A stretch of 64,000 nt of DNA. Source: Ardenticatenaceae bacterium. Lineage in GTDB: Bacteria > Chloroflexota > Anaerolineae > Promineifilales > Promineifilaceae. Every line of letters starts with the position of its first letter. Position 1 is the first letter of the stretch. Under the pieces are notes generated by a model. It saw nothing but the letters and a program-made list of their open reading frames with translations. It was not told the origin of the DNA and ran no database searches. This document shows positions 8,811 through 17,603 of this stretch, piece after piece. The position numbers were made by a program, and so were the translations under genes. The stretch lies in contig JACKBN010000002.1 in the NCBI GenBank assembly GCA_020634565.1, positions 248,001-312,000 of the forward strand, in the 5' to 3' direction.

Positions 8811-10076
8811 TTATTGCCCTTTTACGTACCTATCGAAAAATTCCACAGTGCGCCCCATCGCCGTGCCGTAATTGACAACGATGTTGTGGTTGTCATCCGG
8901 GTAGGTGAAAAATTCATAGGATGAGTTGCCAATGGCCTCAAGCTCTGCTACCAGCGTTTCCGACCAGGCCAGCGGCACCATTTCATCGGTAACGCTGTGA
9001 TGCAGTTGAATGGGGCCGGAAAGATCCGTCAGATAGCTGTTGGGCGAAATTGTGTCCCAGAAGGTTGGGTTTTCATCTGGTTCACCATAAATAGCGGCGA
9101 AATCATTTACCCAGCCGCTGAAATTGCGCAGCCAGTTGCCCGCTGATGATTCGGGTGTGTTAGAGAAGTTTTCTACCATCTCCGGGGGGAAATTCGGGTT
9201 TCTGGTGAAATCCCAGCGGGTGATGACATCAGGATACGGGGAGACGACGCCACCCCAGATAACGCCTGCTTTAATGTCTGGCGAAACCACCATGGCGCGC
9301 AAGGTGATTTGCCCGCCCATCGAATGCCCCCACATGCCAATACGATTAGGGTCGGCATCGGGATATGCTTGCAGGGAGGCGACGGCGTTGAGCACGTCAG
9401 CCGTGTACTCTGGCAAGCCGTAGCCGCCGCCGACTGTTTCTACGCCATCGGAACGGCCGTGTCCGCGATAATCCGACTTAAACACGATGTAGCCATTGCT
9501 GGCCAGCATATCCATGTACGGCACGTAGTTGCCCGTGGTACTGTATTCCGAAGGCTGAACGTACCCGTGATTGAATACAATCACCGGCCAGCCAGTATCT
9601 GGCACGGGACCAATTGGAACTGTCATCAACGCATAAATTTTGAGCCCATCGGATTGGTAAGACACAACATACTTGTTGTAGGTTTCCTCTGGCTCTAACG
9701 TTTGCTCGAAAATGATTTCGCTGCCTGGATACGCCTGCTGCCGCATGACCTCAATCTGCAAAGGATGCGGCTCCGCTGACCAGCGTGTGGCGGTCGGCGT
9801 TGCGGTTACGGTGGGGGTGTTCGTTGCCGTTGCTGTTGGCGTCTGTATCATCGTGGGGGTAGGTGTAGCGGGCAGTGGGGTGGCGGTGTTGGTGGGCAAC
9901 ACGGCCTCGGTCACGGCGATGGTTGCTTGGGTGGTTGGTGGTGCTTGGGAAACGGCCGTTTCCTCTTCCGCATCCGACGCACAAGCCACTAGCCCCAAAA
10001 GCAGCGCCAATATGATAAAACTCAAGTAAAAGCGTGAAGCGCTCACGCTTTTTATCGCTGTTGGTACGTTATTCAT
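8811..10076 (-). CDS. Secreted alpha/beta hydrolase lipoprotein (dipeptidyl peptidase/acyl-esterase type)
   Basis: 421 residues from the ATG at 10076, preceded by GGGAG at a good distance; an upstream in-frame start at 10112 has no such site. A signal peptide ends in a lipobox (LVACAS). A linker of Thr/Pro repeats (about residues 35-95) follows, then an alpha/beta hydrolase domain with DYRGHGRSDG, the nucleophile elbow GHSMGGQ and a C-terminal DDNHNI carrying the catalytic His. It would be anchored outside the membrane and cleave an ester or peptide. A promoter with a 19-bp spacer and GGAGTTAACTCC palindrome lies 70 bases upstream (10150-10180), so a MerR-family activator probably controls it. 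Confidence 0.9.
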   Translation of the reverse strand: MNNVPTAIKSVSASRFYLSFIILALLLGLVACASDAEEETAVSQAPPTTQATIAVTEAVLPTNTATPLPATPTPTMIQTPTATATNTPTVTATPTATRWSAEPHPLQIEVMRQQAYPGSEIIFEQTLEPEETYNKYVVSYQSDGLKIYALMTVPIGPVPDTGWPVIVFNHGYVQPSEYSTTGNYVPYMDMLASNGYIVFKSDYRGHGRSDGVETVGGGYGLPEYTADVLNAVASLQAYPDADPNRIGMWGHSMGGQITLRAMVVSPDIKAGVIWGGVVSPYPDVITRWDFTRNPNFPPEMVENFSNTPESSAGNWLRNFSGWVNDFAAIYGEPDENPTFWDTISPNSYLTDLSGPIQLHHSVTDEMVPLAWSETLVAELEAIGNSSYEFFTYPDDNHNIVVNYGTAMGRTVEFFDRYVKGQ

Positions 10077-10149
10077 GGTGTAGCTCCCTTTATCAGACTC
10101 TCTTCCCGGCAACCGTGTCAGGAAAAGATTTTTGTAGAATCAGCAACAG

Positions 10150-10180
10150 ATTTTAGCATATGGAGTTAACTCCAGGTCAA
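10150..10180 (-). promoter_or_regulatory. MerR-type promoter with 19-bp spacer
   Basis: On the minus strand: -35 TTGACC (10175-10180), a 19-base spacer containing the perfect palindrome TGGAGTTAACTCCA, and -10 TAAAAT (10150-10155). An overlong spacer with a central palindrome is the signature of promoters activated by MerR-family proteins. It reads towards the hydrolase gene at 8811-10076. The core GAGTTAACTCC is shared with the promoter of the MerR gene at 28623-29000. Confidence 0.75.
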
Positions 10181-10228
10181 GGGGAATTTCAAAACTGGTT
10201 TTGGTTAGGCGGGGGGATGTAGGTTGAT

Positions 10229-10274
10229 TTGTAAACGGCCGTTACTGAGGTGTGTGAGTAACGGCCGTTTACAA
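10229..10274. terminator. Hairpin built from two ACGGCCGT octamers
   Basis: TTGTAAACGGCCGTTACT (10229-10246) pairs perfectly over 18 bp with 10257-10274, around a 10-base loop. It lies just beyond the stop of the metallo-hydrolase gene. No clear T-run follows on the minus strand, so termination is likely but not certain. Confidence 0.6.
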
Positions 10275-10281
10275 CTAATTT

Positions 10282-11181
10282 TTACAGCTTCGATTCGTTA
10301 TAAGTAATCGACACAAATGGAACCTCTGCAAAATTCACACCCTCAAGATTGAGCATATGAAAAGGCTGGGTTGCCAGATCGAGCGTCTCCAAATTCAAAC
10401 TTTCCTTAAGCGCATCCAGGCCCTCAAAATACATAAGCCCCTTTTCAATATCATCGAATGGCGGTTCAAAGGGGACGCTGTTCTCTGGAGTGATGTTTTC
10501 GGCACAGTGAATCAGGCGATCAATCATCTCATTCGGCAGTAAATCCGGAACGTGTGCGGCCACAATCGCATCGTACTGTGCGCTCAAATTCTTGAGCTTT
10601 TGCAACGACTGAATATAAGTCGCGATGCTGGTAGATTCCTGCAAAAGCATCCAAACATGGGGCGAAATCGCATCACCAGAGAATAACAAACGATCCCGAT
10701 CATCTACCAAAGCAATACCCCCTGCTGTATGTCCAGGCACAAGGTAGACAGTCAGACGCACCCCGCCAAGGTCAATAACATCCCCTTCATTGATAGGAAT
10801 AATTTTAGTTTTAAACTCAGCCAAATAATCTTCAGCAGAGAAATCGGCGGGGAAAAGCTCTGGCTGGATGGTTTGCAGGCCGACAATGGCTTGTCTTCTA
10901 GCTTGCATGGTGTGCTCTTGATAGAGATCAAAATCTGCTGGATGAAGATACGCCTCATCAAAAAAGCGATTGCCCAAAACGTGATCCAAATGCCCGTGTG
11001 AATTGACCAGCATTACCGGCAGGTCCGTGAGTTGAGCAACGGTCTTGTCTAAATGACCAAGGCCATAGCCTGTATCGAGGAGCAGCGCTTTTTCTTCACC
11101 CAGGATGAGGGTCATGAATACACCCATCGGGTCAGCAATATGGTAAATATTTGGCTTAAGTTGCAAAACAGAGTAAGTCAT
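10282..11181 (-). CDS. Metallo-beta-lactamase fold hydrolase
   Basis: 299 residues, no signal peptide. The metal motif HGHLDH (in NSHGHLDHVLG) corresponds to HxHxDH. Further ligands are the His of VPGHTAGG, the Asp of SGDAI and the His of VAAHVPD. The family hydrolyses thioesters, lactones, phosphoesters or beta-lactams; nothing here fixes the substrate. It lies 22 bases downstream of the rhamnosidase gene on the same strand and could be the last gene of that unit. Its ATG is preceded by AGGAAAAAGC, an acceptable ribosome site. Confidence 0.88.
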   Translation of the reverse strand: MTYSVLQLKPNIYHIADPMGVFMTLILGEEKALLLDTGYGLGHLDKTVAQLTDLPVMLVNSHGHLDHVLGNRFFDEAYLHPADFDLYQEHTMQARRQAIVGLQTIQPELFPADFSAEDYLAEFKTKIIPINEGDVIDLGGVRLTVYLVPGHTAGGIALVDDRDRLLFSGDAISPHVWMLLQESTSIATYIQSLQKLKNLSAQYDAIVAAHVPDLLPNEMIDRLIHCAENITPENSVPFEPPFDDIEKGLMYFEGLDALKESLNLETLDLATQPFHMLNLEGVNFAEVPFVSITYNESKL

Positions 11182-11203
11182 TGCTTTTTCCTGTTGGTTT
11201 TAT

Positions 11204-14023
11204 CTATGGTTGGTTGATTGCCGCGAATGCTTGGTTCATCAATACAACAGCTTCTTCATGATTTGAAAGCATCATGAGCGCCTCGCGCAACGGCAGATTG
11301 CGTTCATGCAACAGCATCCCCATGAGAAAGCCAGGCGCCTCAATCTGCTGCAAAATATCCATGAGCGTCTTACGGGCAGTAGGATCGTAGGAAATATCAC
11401 CGATTAGATCATCTACCGTATAGGAGCCGCGCGCATACGGATCTTGATATGGCACTGCCCACTGCCACGACCCCGAGCCAACTTCAATTGGGTCCGATTT
11501 GTCACCGGGCAAGGAGACAAATGCCGTTGTGTTCGGGGGAATGAGAACACTCAGGTTAAATGTGCCATCTTCGATTTTCCAGGCAGATTTCACCATTCCG
11601 TATGGTGTGCGATGTCGGACTGTTGCCTGGGTCAGACCACCGCCTGGTTTGGGTGAAATGCTCAAGTGACGGTAGCCCGGTTCTATCGGTGCTAATCCAC
11701 CAATCGTACGGTGCATCCAATCTGCCACGGCACCAAGCGCATAATGATTAAAGGATGTCATTTCGCCAGAATTAATCGAGCCATCGGGAAGCATAGAATC
11801 CCATCGTTCCCAGATGGTTGTGGCCCCCATTGTGACGGGATAAAGCCATGAGGGGCATTCTTGCTGTAGCAACAGCCGGTATGCCGTGGCGTAATGGCCT
11901 GTGCTGCATAGCGCATCACAAATCAGCGGCGTCCCCACAAAACCGGTGCGGATATGATAACCACTTTCGCGCACCAATTCGGCTAGCCGGTCCCCGGCAT
12001 GCTGTGCCTGCTCCGCGTTGCTGAACAAATTGAAAGTCAGGGCAAGGGCGTAGGCTGTTTCAGCATCGTTCATCAACCGTCCGGCCGGGGTAATATATTC
12101 TTGGGCAAACGCGACCCGAGCCTGCTCTGCGACTTGGCAATAATATTCATGGTCGTTATGGTGCCCCAGCAGTGCAGCGGCCTGCGCCACCAATTCAGCC
12201 GAACGGACATAGTAGGCGCTGGCCACAATGGCTTTGTTGGTGCGTGCCTGCCCTGGATTATGAGGCGGGGCGGTAGGGTCAAGCCAATCGCCAAATTGGA
12301 AGCCCGTGTCCCACAGATGATTATCGCCAGCGGCTTCAATCACATAATCTGTCCAGGCTTTCATGCTTTCATATTGATCGGCAATAATCTGCACGTCTCC
12401 AAAACGTTGGTACAGAACCCAGGGGACAATGGTTGCCGCATCGGACCAGGCTGCCCCAGGCATGGGGCGATCTAACACCATTGGCACCACCTGGGGAACC
12501 ATGCCGCCCGCTTTACATTGTTCAATTGCCAGATCCTTAAGCCATGACTGGAGAAAACCTGTGACATCGTAGAGAAAGGATGCGGTTGGGGAAAAGACCT
12601 GTAAGTCACCTGTCCAGCCGAGGCGTTCATCACGTTGGGGGCAATCTGTGGGCACATCCAGGAAATTGCCGCGCATGCCCCAAACCACGTTTTCGTGCAG
12701 ACGGTTGAGCAGCGGGTCTGAACATTCAAACCAACCGATGCGTTCCATGTCTGAGTGGATAATTACGGCCGTTACATCATCAACGCTAAACTCACCAGGC
12801 CAATTATTCACTTCCACATAGCGAAAACCATGGAAGGTAAAGCGAGGTTCCCAGGTTTCTAGGTCACCTCCTTTCAACGTGTAATGATCTGTAGCATCGG
12901 CAAAACGAAGGGGACGCGTTCCCAACTCACCCTCTTCGAGCACTTCCGCGTGGCGCAAGGTCACCATATGCCCGGCTGGTCCTTTCAACCTGATGGATAA
13001 CCAGCCCACCAGATTCTGACCAAAATCCACAATTGTTTTACCAGATGGAGAGGTATGGACAGATACCGGATTTACTGTTCCTACACGGCGTACCGGTGGA
13101 CCCAGCGGCGCTTTCAGCGCATTCATGTTCCACTCAATCGTTCGCACACCATTCCAGGCTGAATCATCGAAGCCAGGCGATGACCAGCCAGCTTGTTCAA
13201 GTCGGGCATCGTAAGTTTCGCCATCATAAATGCTATTCATCAGGATCGGTCCGGTTGCAGCCCGCCAATTTTCATCAGTGACAATACGCTCCCACGAACC
13301 ATCGGTATAATGGACTTCAAGTTGGGCTAGGAGCGCCAATTGTTCACCGTAAATATTTCGCTGACCGCCGCCAAAACCAATGCGTCCCCGGAACCAGCCA
13401 TCACCCAAAGTCGCCCCGATAACATTGTTCCCTTCGTTTACCATTTCCGTAACATCGAAGGTTTGATAGCGCAAGTGCTCATCGTAAACCGTCCAACCAG
13501 GCGAAAAAACCTGGTTGCCAACGACCTGCCCATTAAGTTCAGCCTCATATAACCCCAAAGAGCTGATATACAGTCTGGCTGATGTAATGCCCGCACGAAG
13601 TTCAAATGCACGGCGCAAATAAGGGGCAGGGTTAGATTTGATTGTGTCTTCATCCCAGTCAGGGGCAATAAATTGGGCATGCCAATCTTCAGAGTGCAAA
13701 AGACCTGCTTCTATAGACGCAGATTCACTCCAATCGGATACCTGCTCATCTGCTCCCCAAACCCGTACCCGAACGGAGACACGCTGACAAGATGACAGCG
13801 GGGCAAAGGGCCAAGCAACCAGGATTGATTGGTCAGACTCAATGTATCCAGTTTGCTCCGTTAACTTACCGTCTGCGTCATAGATTTCGATTTCGTAGCC
13901 TTTTTGGTACCATCCCTTGGTCTCAGTCTGAATCAACCAGGACAGTCTTGGTTGTTCCACGCCAATGCCCAAGGCCTCTTGAAGATGTTCAACTTGGAGC
14001 CTTCCGATAGATATTTGAGTCAT
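11204..14023 (-). CDS. Alpha-L-rhamnosidase, glycoside hydrolase family 78
   Basis: 939 residues, a typical GH78 length. The core signature DCPQRDERLGWTGD contains acidic residues of the active site, and MGATTIWERWD lies further on. N-terminal beta-sandwich regions (LSWLIQTE, WHAQFIAPDWDE) match Bac_rhamnosid-type accessory domains. It releases terminal L-rhamnose from glycosides or pectic side chains. There is no signal peptide, so it acts in the cytoplasm on oligosaccharides brought in by the ABC system encoded upstream. I start at ATG 14023 (MTQIS); the ribosome site is weak. A 16-residue N-terminal extension is possible but lacks support. Confidence 0.93.
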   Translation of the reverse strand: MTQISIGRLQVEHLQEALGIGVEQPRLSWLIQTETKGWYQKGYEIEIYDADGKLTEQTGYIESDQSILVAWPFAPLSSCQRVSVRVRVWGADEQVSDWSESASIEAGLLHSEDWHAQFIAPDWDEDTIKSNPAPYLRRAFELRAGITSARLYISSLGLYEAELNGQVVGNQVFSPGWTVYDEHLRYQTFDVTEMVNEGNNVIGATLGDGWFRGRIGFGGGQRNIYGEQLALLAQLEVHYTDGSWERIVTDENWRAATGPILMNSIYDGETYDARLEQAGWSSPGFDDSAWNGVRTIEWNMNALKAPLGPPVRRVGTVNPVSVHTSPSGKTIVDFGQNLVGWLSIRLKGPAGHMVTLRHAEVLEEGELGTRPLRFADATDHYTLKGGDLETWEPRFTFHGFRYVEVNNWPGEFSVDDVTAVIIHSDMERIGWFECSDPLLNRLHENVVWGMRGNFLDVPTDCPQRDERLGWTGDLQVFSPTASFLYDVTGFLQSWLKDLAIEQCKAGGMVPQVVPMVLDRPMPGAAWSDAATIVPWVLYQRFGDVQIIADQYESMKAWTDYVIEAAGDNHLWDTGFQFGDWLDPTAPPHNPGQARTNKAIVASAYYVRSAELVAQAAALLGHHNDHEYYCQVAEQARVAFAQEYITPAGRLMNDAETAYALALTFNLFSNAEQAQHAGDRLAELVRESGYHIRTGFVGTPLICDALCSTGHYATAYRLLLQQECPSWLYPVTMGATTIWERWDSMLPDGSINSGEMTSFNHYALGAVADWMHRTIGGLAPIEPGYRHLSISPKPGGGLTQATVRHRTPYGMVKSAWKIEDGTFNLSVLIPPNTTAFVSLPGDKSDPIEVGSGSWQWAVPYQDPYARGSYTVDDLIGDISYDPTARKTLMDILQQIEAPGFLMGMLLHERNLPLREALMMLSNHEEAVVLMNQAFAAINQP

Positions 14024-14141
14024 TTTTTTCACTTTTTTTGGTCGCTGAAAATAGACAACATGGCAAGACACTGAGGTGCATGGAATTGGGCATCTCTTAC
14101 TGGTAAGTAGTATTCTGCTGTTTGTGCAAAATATGTCTGCT

Positions 14142-14981
14142 TTATCCCTTTACTGCTCCCGTTGTCATGCCAGAAACTATTTGCTTTTGGAAAAACATAA
14201 ATAGGATCAACGGTGGAATGGTAATGAGAACCACATCTGCAAAAACCATGTTCCACTGCGAGTTATACTGGCTCATGAAACTAAAGAGTGTCATTTGTGC
14301 AGTAACGTTATCGGTACCTGGCAAAAAATACAGTGGGTTAGAAAAGTCGTTATAGATGGCCACAGAGGATGTAACAATAATGGTCACAATCGCAGGCTTG
14401 AGGAGCGGCATAATAATCGAGAAGAAAAGGCGTAATGGTGAGGCTCCATCCATAATGGCTGCTTCGTCAATTTCGCGAGGAATCGTGCCAATGAAGGCTC
14501 GTAAAATGATTGTGGCAAAAGGCAAAGCTAAGGCAACTTCAATAAAGATGAGGCTGAGCAATGTCTTGTAGATACCAAGCGTTTGCATCCAGAAAACAGT
14601 AGGCACCACCGCTGGTGGCAGTACCAAACCCGCAAACATCATTGCATTGACCAGATTGGCTATTTTATCGTTGCGCCTTTGCATCACATACGCCACAAGA
14701 GCCGCAAATATAACAATCAAAGTGACCGAAGCAACTGTCAGGACCGCACTGTTTCGCAGGGCTCGAAGCATAATGTAATTATTGGATTGAATAACAGCAA
14801 CCAGATTGTCGAACAGCAGAAATTCACTTGGCCAGGTGAATTCAAAGAGCCCCGCTTCCTGTCGTGGCTTTGACGCGATCGATAAGATAAAGCCGAAGGG
14901 CACAATAAATATGATCCCAATAACAACTAAGAAAAAAGCATCGACCCAATAGGCTTTAAAGGGATTTTCTGTTTTTCTCAT
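14142..14981 (-). CDS. Carbohydrate ABC transporter permease, MalG type
   Basis: 279 residues with about six hydrophobic segments. The EAA loop is readable (EAAIMDGASPLRLFFSIIMPLLKP spans it; key residues Glu-Ala-Ala and the Gly nine residues on), which docks the ATPase. It overlaps the upstream permease gene by 4 bases (ATGA), showing a coupled pair. With the MalF-type partner it forms the channel for a sugar, probably a rhamnose-containing oligosaccharide given the GH78 neighbour. No ATPase gene is in the locus; a shared MsmK/UgpC-type ATPase elsewhere is expected. Confidence 0.93.
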   Translation of the reverse strand: MRKTENPFKAYWVDAFFLVVIGIIFIVPFGFILSIASKPRQEAGLFEFTWPSEFLLFDNLVAVIQSNNYIMLRALRNSAVLTVASVTLIVIFAALVAYVMQRRNDKIANLVNAMMFAGLVLPPAVVPTVFWMQTLGIYKTLLSLIFIEVALALPFATIILRAFIGTIPREIDEAAIMDGASPLRLFFSIIMPLLKPAIVTIIVTSSVAIYNDFSNPLYFLPGTDNVTAQMTLFSFMSQYNSQWNMVFADVVLITIPPLILFMFFQKQIVSGMTTGAVKG

Positions 14982-15856
14982 AATTCAATCTCCCTTCGGT
15001 TGAAGAAACGCATCATAGGATAGGCAATGAGCGTGACAAGTAGGAACATGACGACATTTCCGGCCGTCGATAGACCGTAAAATCCAGCCTGGTATTGCTT
15101 GAAAATGACGGATGTTAACACGTCAGATGCGAACCCAGGTCCACCACCAGTCATTGCCCAGATGAGGTCAAAAGTCCGTAAGCCGCCAATAAACGAAAGT
15201 AAAATGATAGTAAACGTTGCATTACGGCTGAGGGGAAGAATCACATGGCGGAACTTGATCCAGGCGCCACCTTCCAGGCGAGCTGCATCAAAATATTCGG
15301 AAGGGATGGATAAAATCCCTGCCATGAAGAGCACCATGGCAATGCCAATTCCTTTCCACACATCTACAAAGATTACCGAGTAGAGGGCAATTTCTGGGTC
15401 TCCAAGCCAATCGAGTCCAGAAATTCCCAGTTTGGTAAGCGTGACATTAATTAGCCCGGTAGACGGCTGCATGAGTGCAAAGAATGTAATGCCTACTGCC
15501 ACTGTACTGATGAGAACGGGAAAGTAGATAACGCTGCGGAAGAAGCCAGAGAATTTAATTCTGGATGTCAACAACATAGCCAACGGTAGCCCCAAAACCA
15601 CTTTTGCACCGCTAGTTAGAATGGCATAAATAATGGTGTTGCGAAAAGCAAGCTTGAGCTGTGCATCTTGCAGGAAAGTTTGGTAATTGTCTAGACCGAT
15701 AAAAGTTGAATCAAACAATGTCCAGCGCGTTAGGCTGTAATAAAAGGACATCGCTGTTGGTATTAAGAAGAATACAACAAACAGGAGCGCTGCTGGGAGA
15801 TAGAACACATAGGGATACGAGCGCAAAATGCTTTTTGCCTGAAGTTGGTTTTCCAT
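14978..15856 (-). CDS. Sugar ABC transporter permease, MalF type
   Basis: 292 residues with about six transmembrane segments, starting with a short basic N-terminus and a hydrophobic helix (YVFYLPAALLFVVFF). The EAA-like loop reads YFDAARLEGGAWIKFRHVILPL, with the conserved Gly followed by the LP pair. GAGG lies near the ATG. Its 3' end overlaps the MalG-type gene by an ATGA junction. A hairpin at 15896-15923 separates it from the binding-protein gene, a common device for making more binding protein than permease. Confidence 0.93.
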   Translation of the reverse strand: MENQLQAKSILRSYPYVFYLPAALLFVVFFLIPTAMSFYYSLTRWTLFDSTFIGLDNYQTFLQDAQLKLAFRNTIIYAILTSGAKVVLGLPLAMLLTSRIKFSGFFRSVIYFPVLISTVAVGITFFALMQPSTGLINVTLTKLGISGLDWLGDPEIALYSVIFVDVWKGIGIAMVLFMAGILSIPSEYFDAARLEGGAWIKFRHVILPLSRNATFTIILLSFIGGLRTFDLIWAMTGGGPGFASDVLTSVIFKQYQAGFYGLSTAGNVVMFLLVTLIAYPMMRFFNRREIEL

Positions 15857-15895
15857 ACAACCTCACATTCCAAAAAATTAGGAGGTAAAAATAGA

Positions 15896-15923
15896 GGGCT
15901 GGATCATTTGTGCCATCCAGCCC
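15896..15923 (-). terminator. Partial terminator between binding-protein and permease genes
   Basis: GGGCTGGAT and ATCCAGCCC form a 9-bp GC-rich stem with a 10-base loop. On the minus strand it is followed by CTCTATTTTTACC. It lies in the 83-bp gap after the binding-protein stop, so it probably reduces read-through into the permease genes. Confidence 0.65.
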
Positions 15924-15939
15924 CCTATATTCTTAATTC

Positions 15940-17337
15940 TTAGTTATCCCAGCCGGGTAATCCTAGCTGTTGGGCTTGTTTTACTACGTCTTCATCGTAG
16001 GCAGCAGCACCTTCTGCCGCACTCATTTGTCCAGTTCCGACAGCGACACAAATCTGTTCAAGATTGGGTCCTTTTACCGGGGAAAGGAACTCGAGTGCCG
16101 GATATGCGTTACCAGCCTCAATGTAGCTGTTCAGATCTTTTACAAACGGGGCAACTTCATCAGGAAGGGTTGCGCCTTTGATGAGGTATGGACCAGATGG
16201 TAATACTGCATCATTGATTACATCTACACCATCTGTTGAGGCAACAAAGGCAAAGAAATCTTTAACCACATCAATATGTTCGCTGGTTTTGGGGGCATAG
16301 AATGCAAGCGGCATCCAGATGGTCGTGCCTGGGGTGGAGCCATCGGGGCCTGGCAAACCAAAATAGCCGAAGTCATTCACTTTGTCGGGGTATGTTTCTG
16401 CAATGGCGGGCATCACAAAGGTACCCATCGCCCAATGTGCAACTTCGCCATTAGCAATTAAGTCGATCCCTTGGGTAAACAATGTGGTGGCAAAGTCTGC
16501 CTGGTACCAATCTTTTTCGTAGCCTTCCTGGAGATAACTAAACCCAGCCATAGCTTCAGCTGAATCTGCATATTTCGCTTGATTGTTTGTATAGTCTTCT
16601 GCAAAAGTTGGGTTGGCTTGAGCGACGTTGTACATATCAGCGAGCACAAATAACTGAGCCGTCCAGGTATCACCAAAGGTCTGAAGCACAGGTGCATAGC
16701 CAGCCTCTTTGATGGCTTCGTTATTCGCGGCGAATTCATCCCAGGTTGTTGGAATGCTTAGGCCAAGTTCTTCATAGATGTTCTTGTTGTACAAAATGCC
16801 GCCACCGCTGGCAAAGCCGACGGGCACACCGAAAATACCATCATTTTGTGACACAGTTGGTTTAAAAGCATCGTCAATGTTGGCCATGAACGGTTCATTT
16901 GCAAGATCAACAAGCGTTTGCGATGGATTCAATGCCTGAAGTAACGCGCCAGAATTGTAGTAGAAGATATCGTTCATTTCGCCCGTGGCCAGACGTGTTT
17001 TAACGAGGTTGTCTACTTCAGAGCCGCCGCTGGCCGCTACTTCGATTTCAAAGGTTACGTTGGGGTGTAGGGCTGTATAGGCATTTGTAAGTGCTTCTAC
17101 CATTAATGCGTCATTTGGATTAGCTGGTCCAAGTAAGCTAATGGTGACAGGTTCTGGGGCTGCTTCTTCAGCTACTTCTTCGGCCGTGCCGGATTCTTCA
17201 GCTGAACTTGCATCTTCGGCGGCAGGATTTTCTTCTTCTGATGAAGTTTCGGACGTTGTAGGGGAGCAGGCTACAAGTAACAGGCTGAAAATGGTTAGGA
17301 TGCACAAAATAACTGACAGCAATTTATGCTTTCTCAT
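15940..17337 (-). CDS. Extracellular sugar-binding lipoprotein of the ABC system
   Basis: 465 residues, in the usual range for family-1 solute-binding proteins. The signal peptide ends in a lipobox (LLVACSP). An acidic Glu/Ala/Ser-rich spacer (about residues 28-62) leads to the binding domain, with the ISLLGPANP strand and later AGGI/GFASGGGILYNKNIYEELGL, typical of the family. It is anchored outside the cell membrane and delivers sugar to the two permeases encoded downstream. GGAGGAG stands 5 bases before the ATG. It is first in the leftward ABC unit, downstream of the LacI regulator gene. Confidence 0.93.
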   Translation of the reverse strand: MRKHKLLSVILCILTIFSLLLVACSPTTSETSSEEENPAAEDASSAEESGTAEEVAEEAAPEPVTISLLGPANPNDALMVEALTNAYTALHPNVTFEIEVAASGGSEVDNLVKTRLATGEMNDIFYYNSGALLQALNPSQTLVDLANEPFMANIDDAFKPTVSQNDGIFGVPVGFASGGGILYNKNIYEELGLSIPTTWDEFAANNEAIKEAGYAPVLQTFGDTWTAQLFVLADMYNVAQANPTFAEDYTNNQAKYADSAEAMAGFSYLQEGYEKDWYQADFATTLFTQGIDLIANGEVAHWAMGTFVMPAIAETYPDKVNDFGYFGLPGPDGSTPGTTIWMPLAFYAPKTSEHIDVVKDFFAFVASTDGVDVINDAVLPSGPYLIKGATLPDEVAPFVKDLNSYIEAGNAYPALEFLSPVKGPNLEQICVAVGTGQMSAAEGAAAYDEDVVKQAQQLGLPGWDN

Positions 17338-17603
17338 GATCTCCTCCGAGATAATCTAACTGGTTTGGGTTAAATGGAAATATGAATTAGAATGGGTAAT
17401 GGTTCATATCCTAAACGCCATAGGCATCGCCTCCTTTTGAATTTGAGTCTGAGTCCCTGTGCCAACAAGTTCAGCTCAAGTAAAGGTCTCTGGTCCGATC
17501 TCAAGTCTTTGCTGACGAGATTGTCGGAGTGGTTAGTGGGTATGGACCTTTTTTGTCGGTCATCCCAACGTACTACCAATAAAGTTAAATGGTTACGGGC
17601 CTT

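Noticed and set aside
9700..10029. Rightward reading frame rich in Val-Gly-Val repeats opposite the hydrolase gene
   Set aside because: It is the complement of the Thr/Pro-repeat linker of the hydrolase lipoprotein and has no ribosome site.
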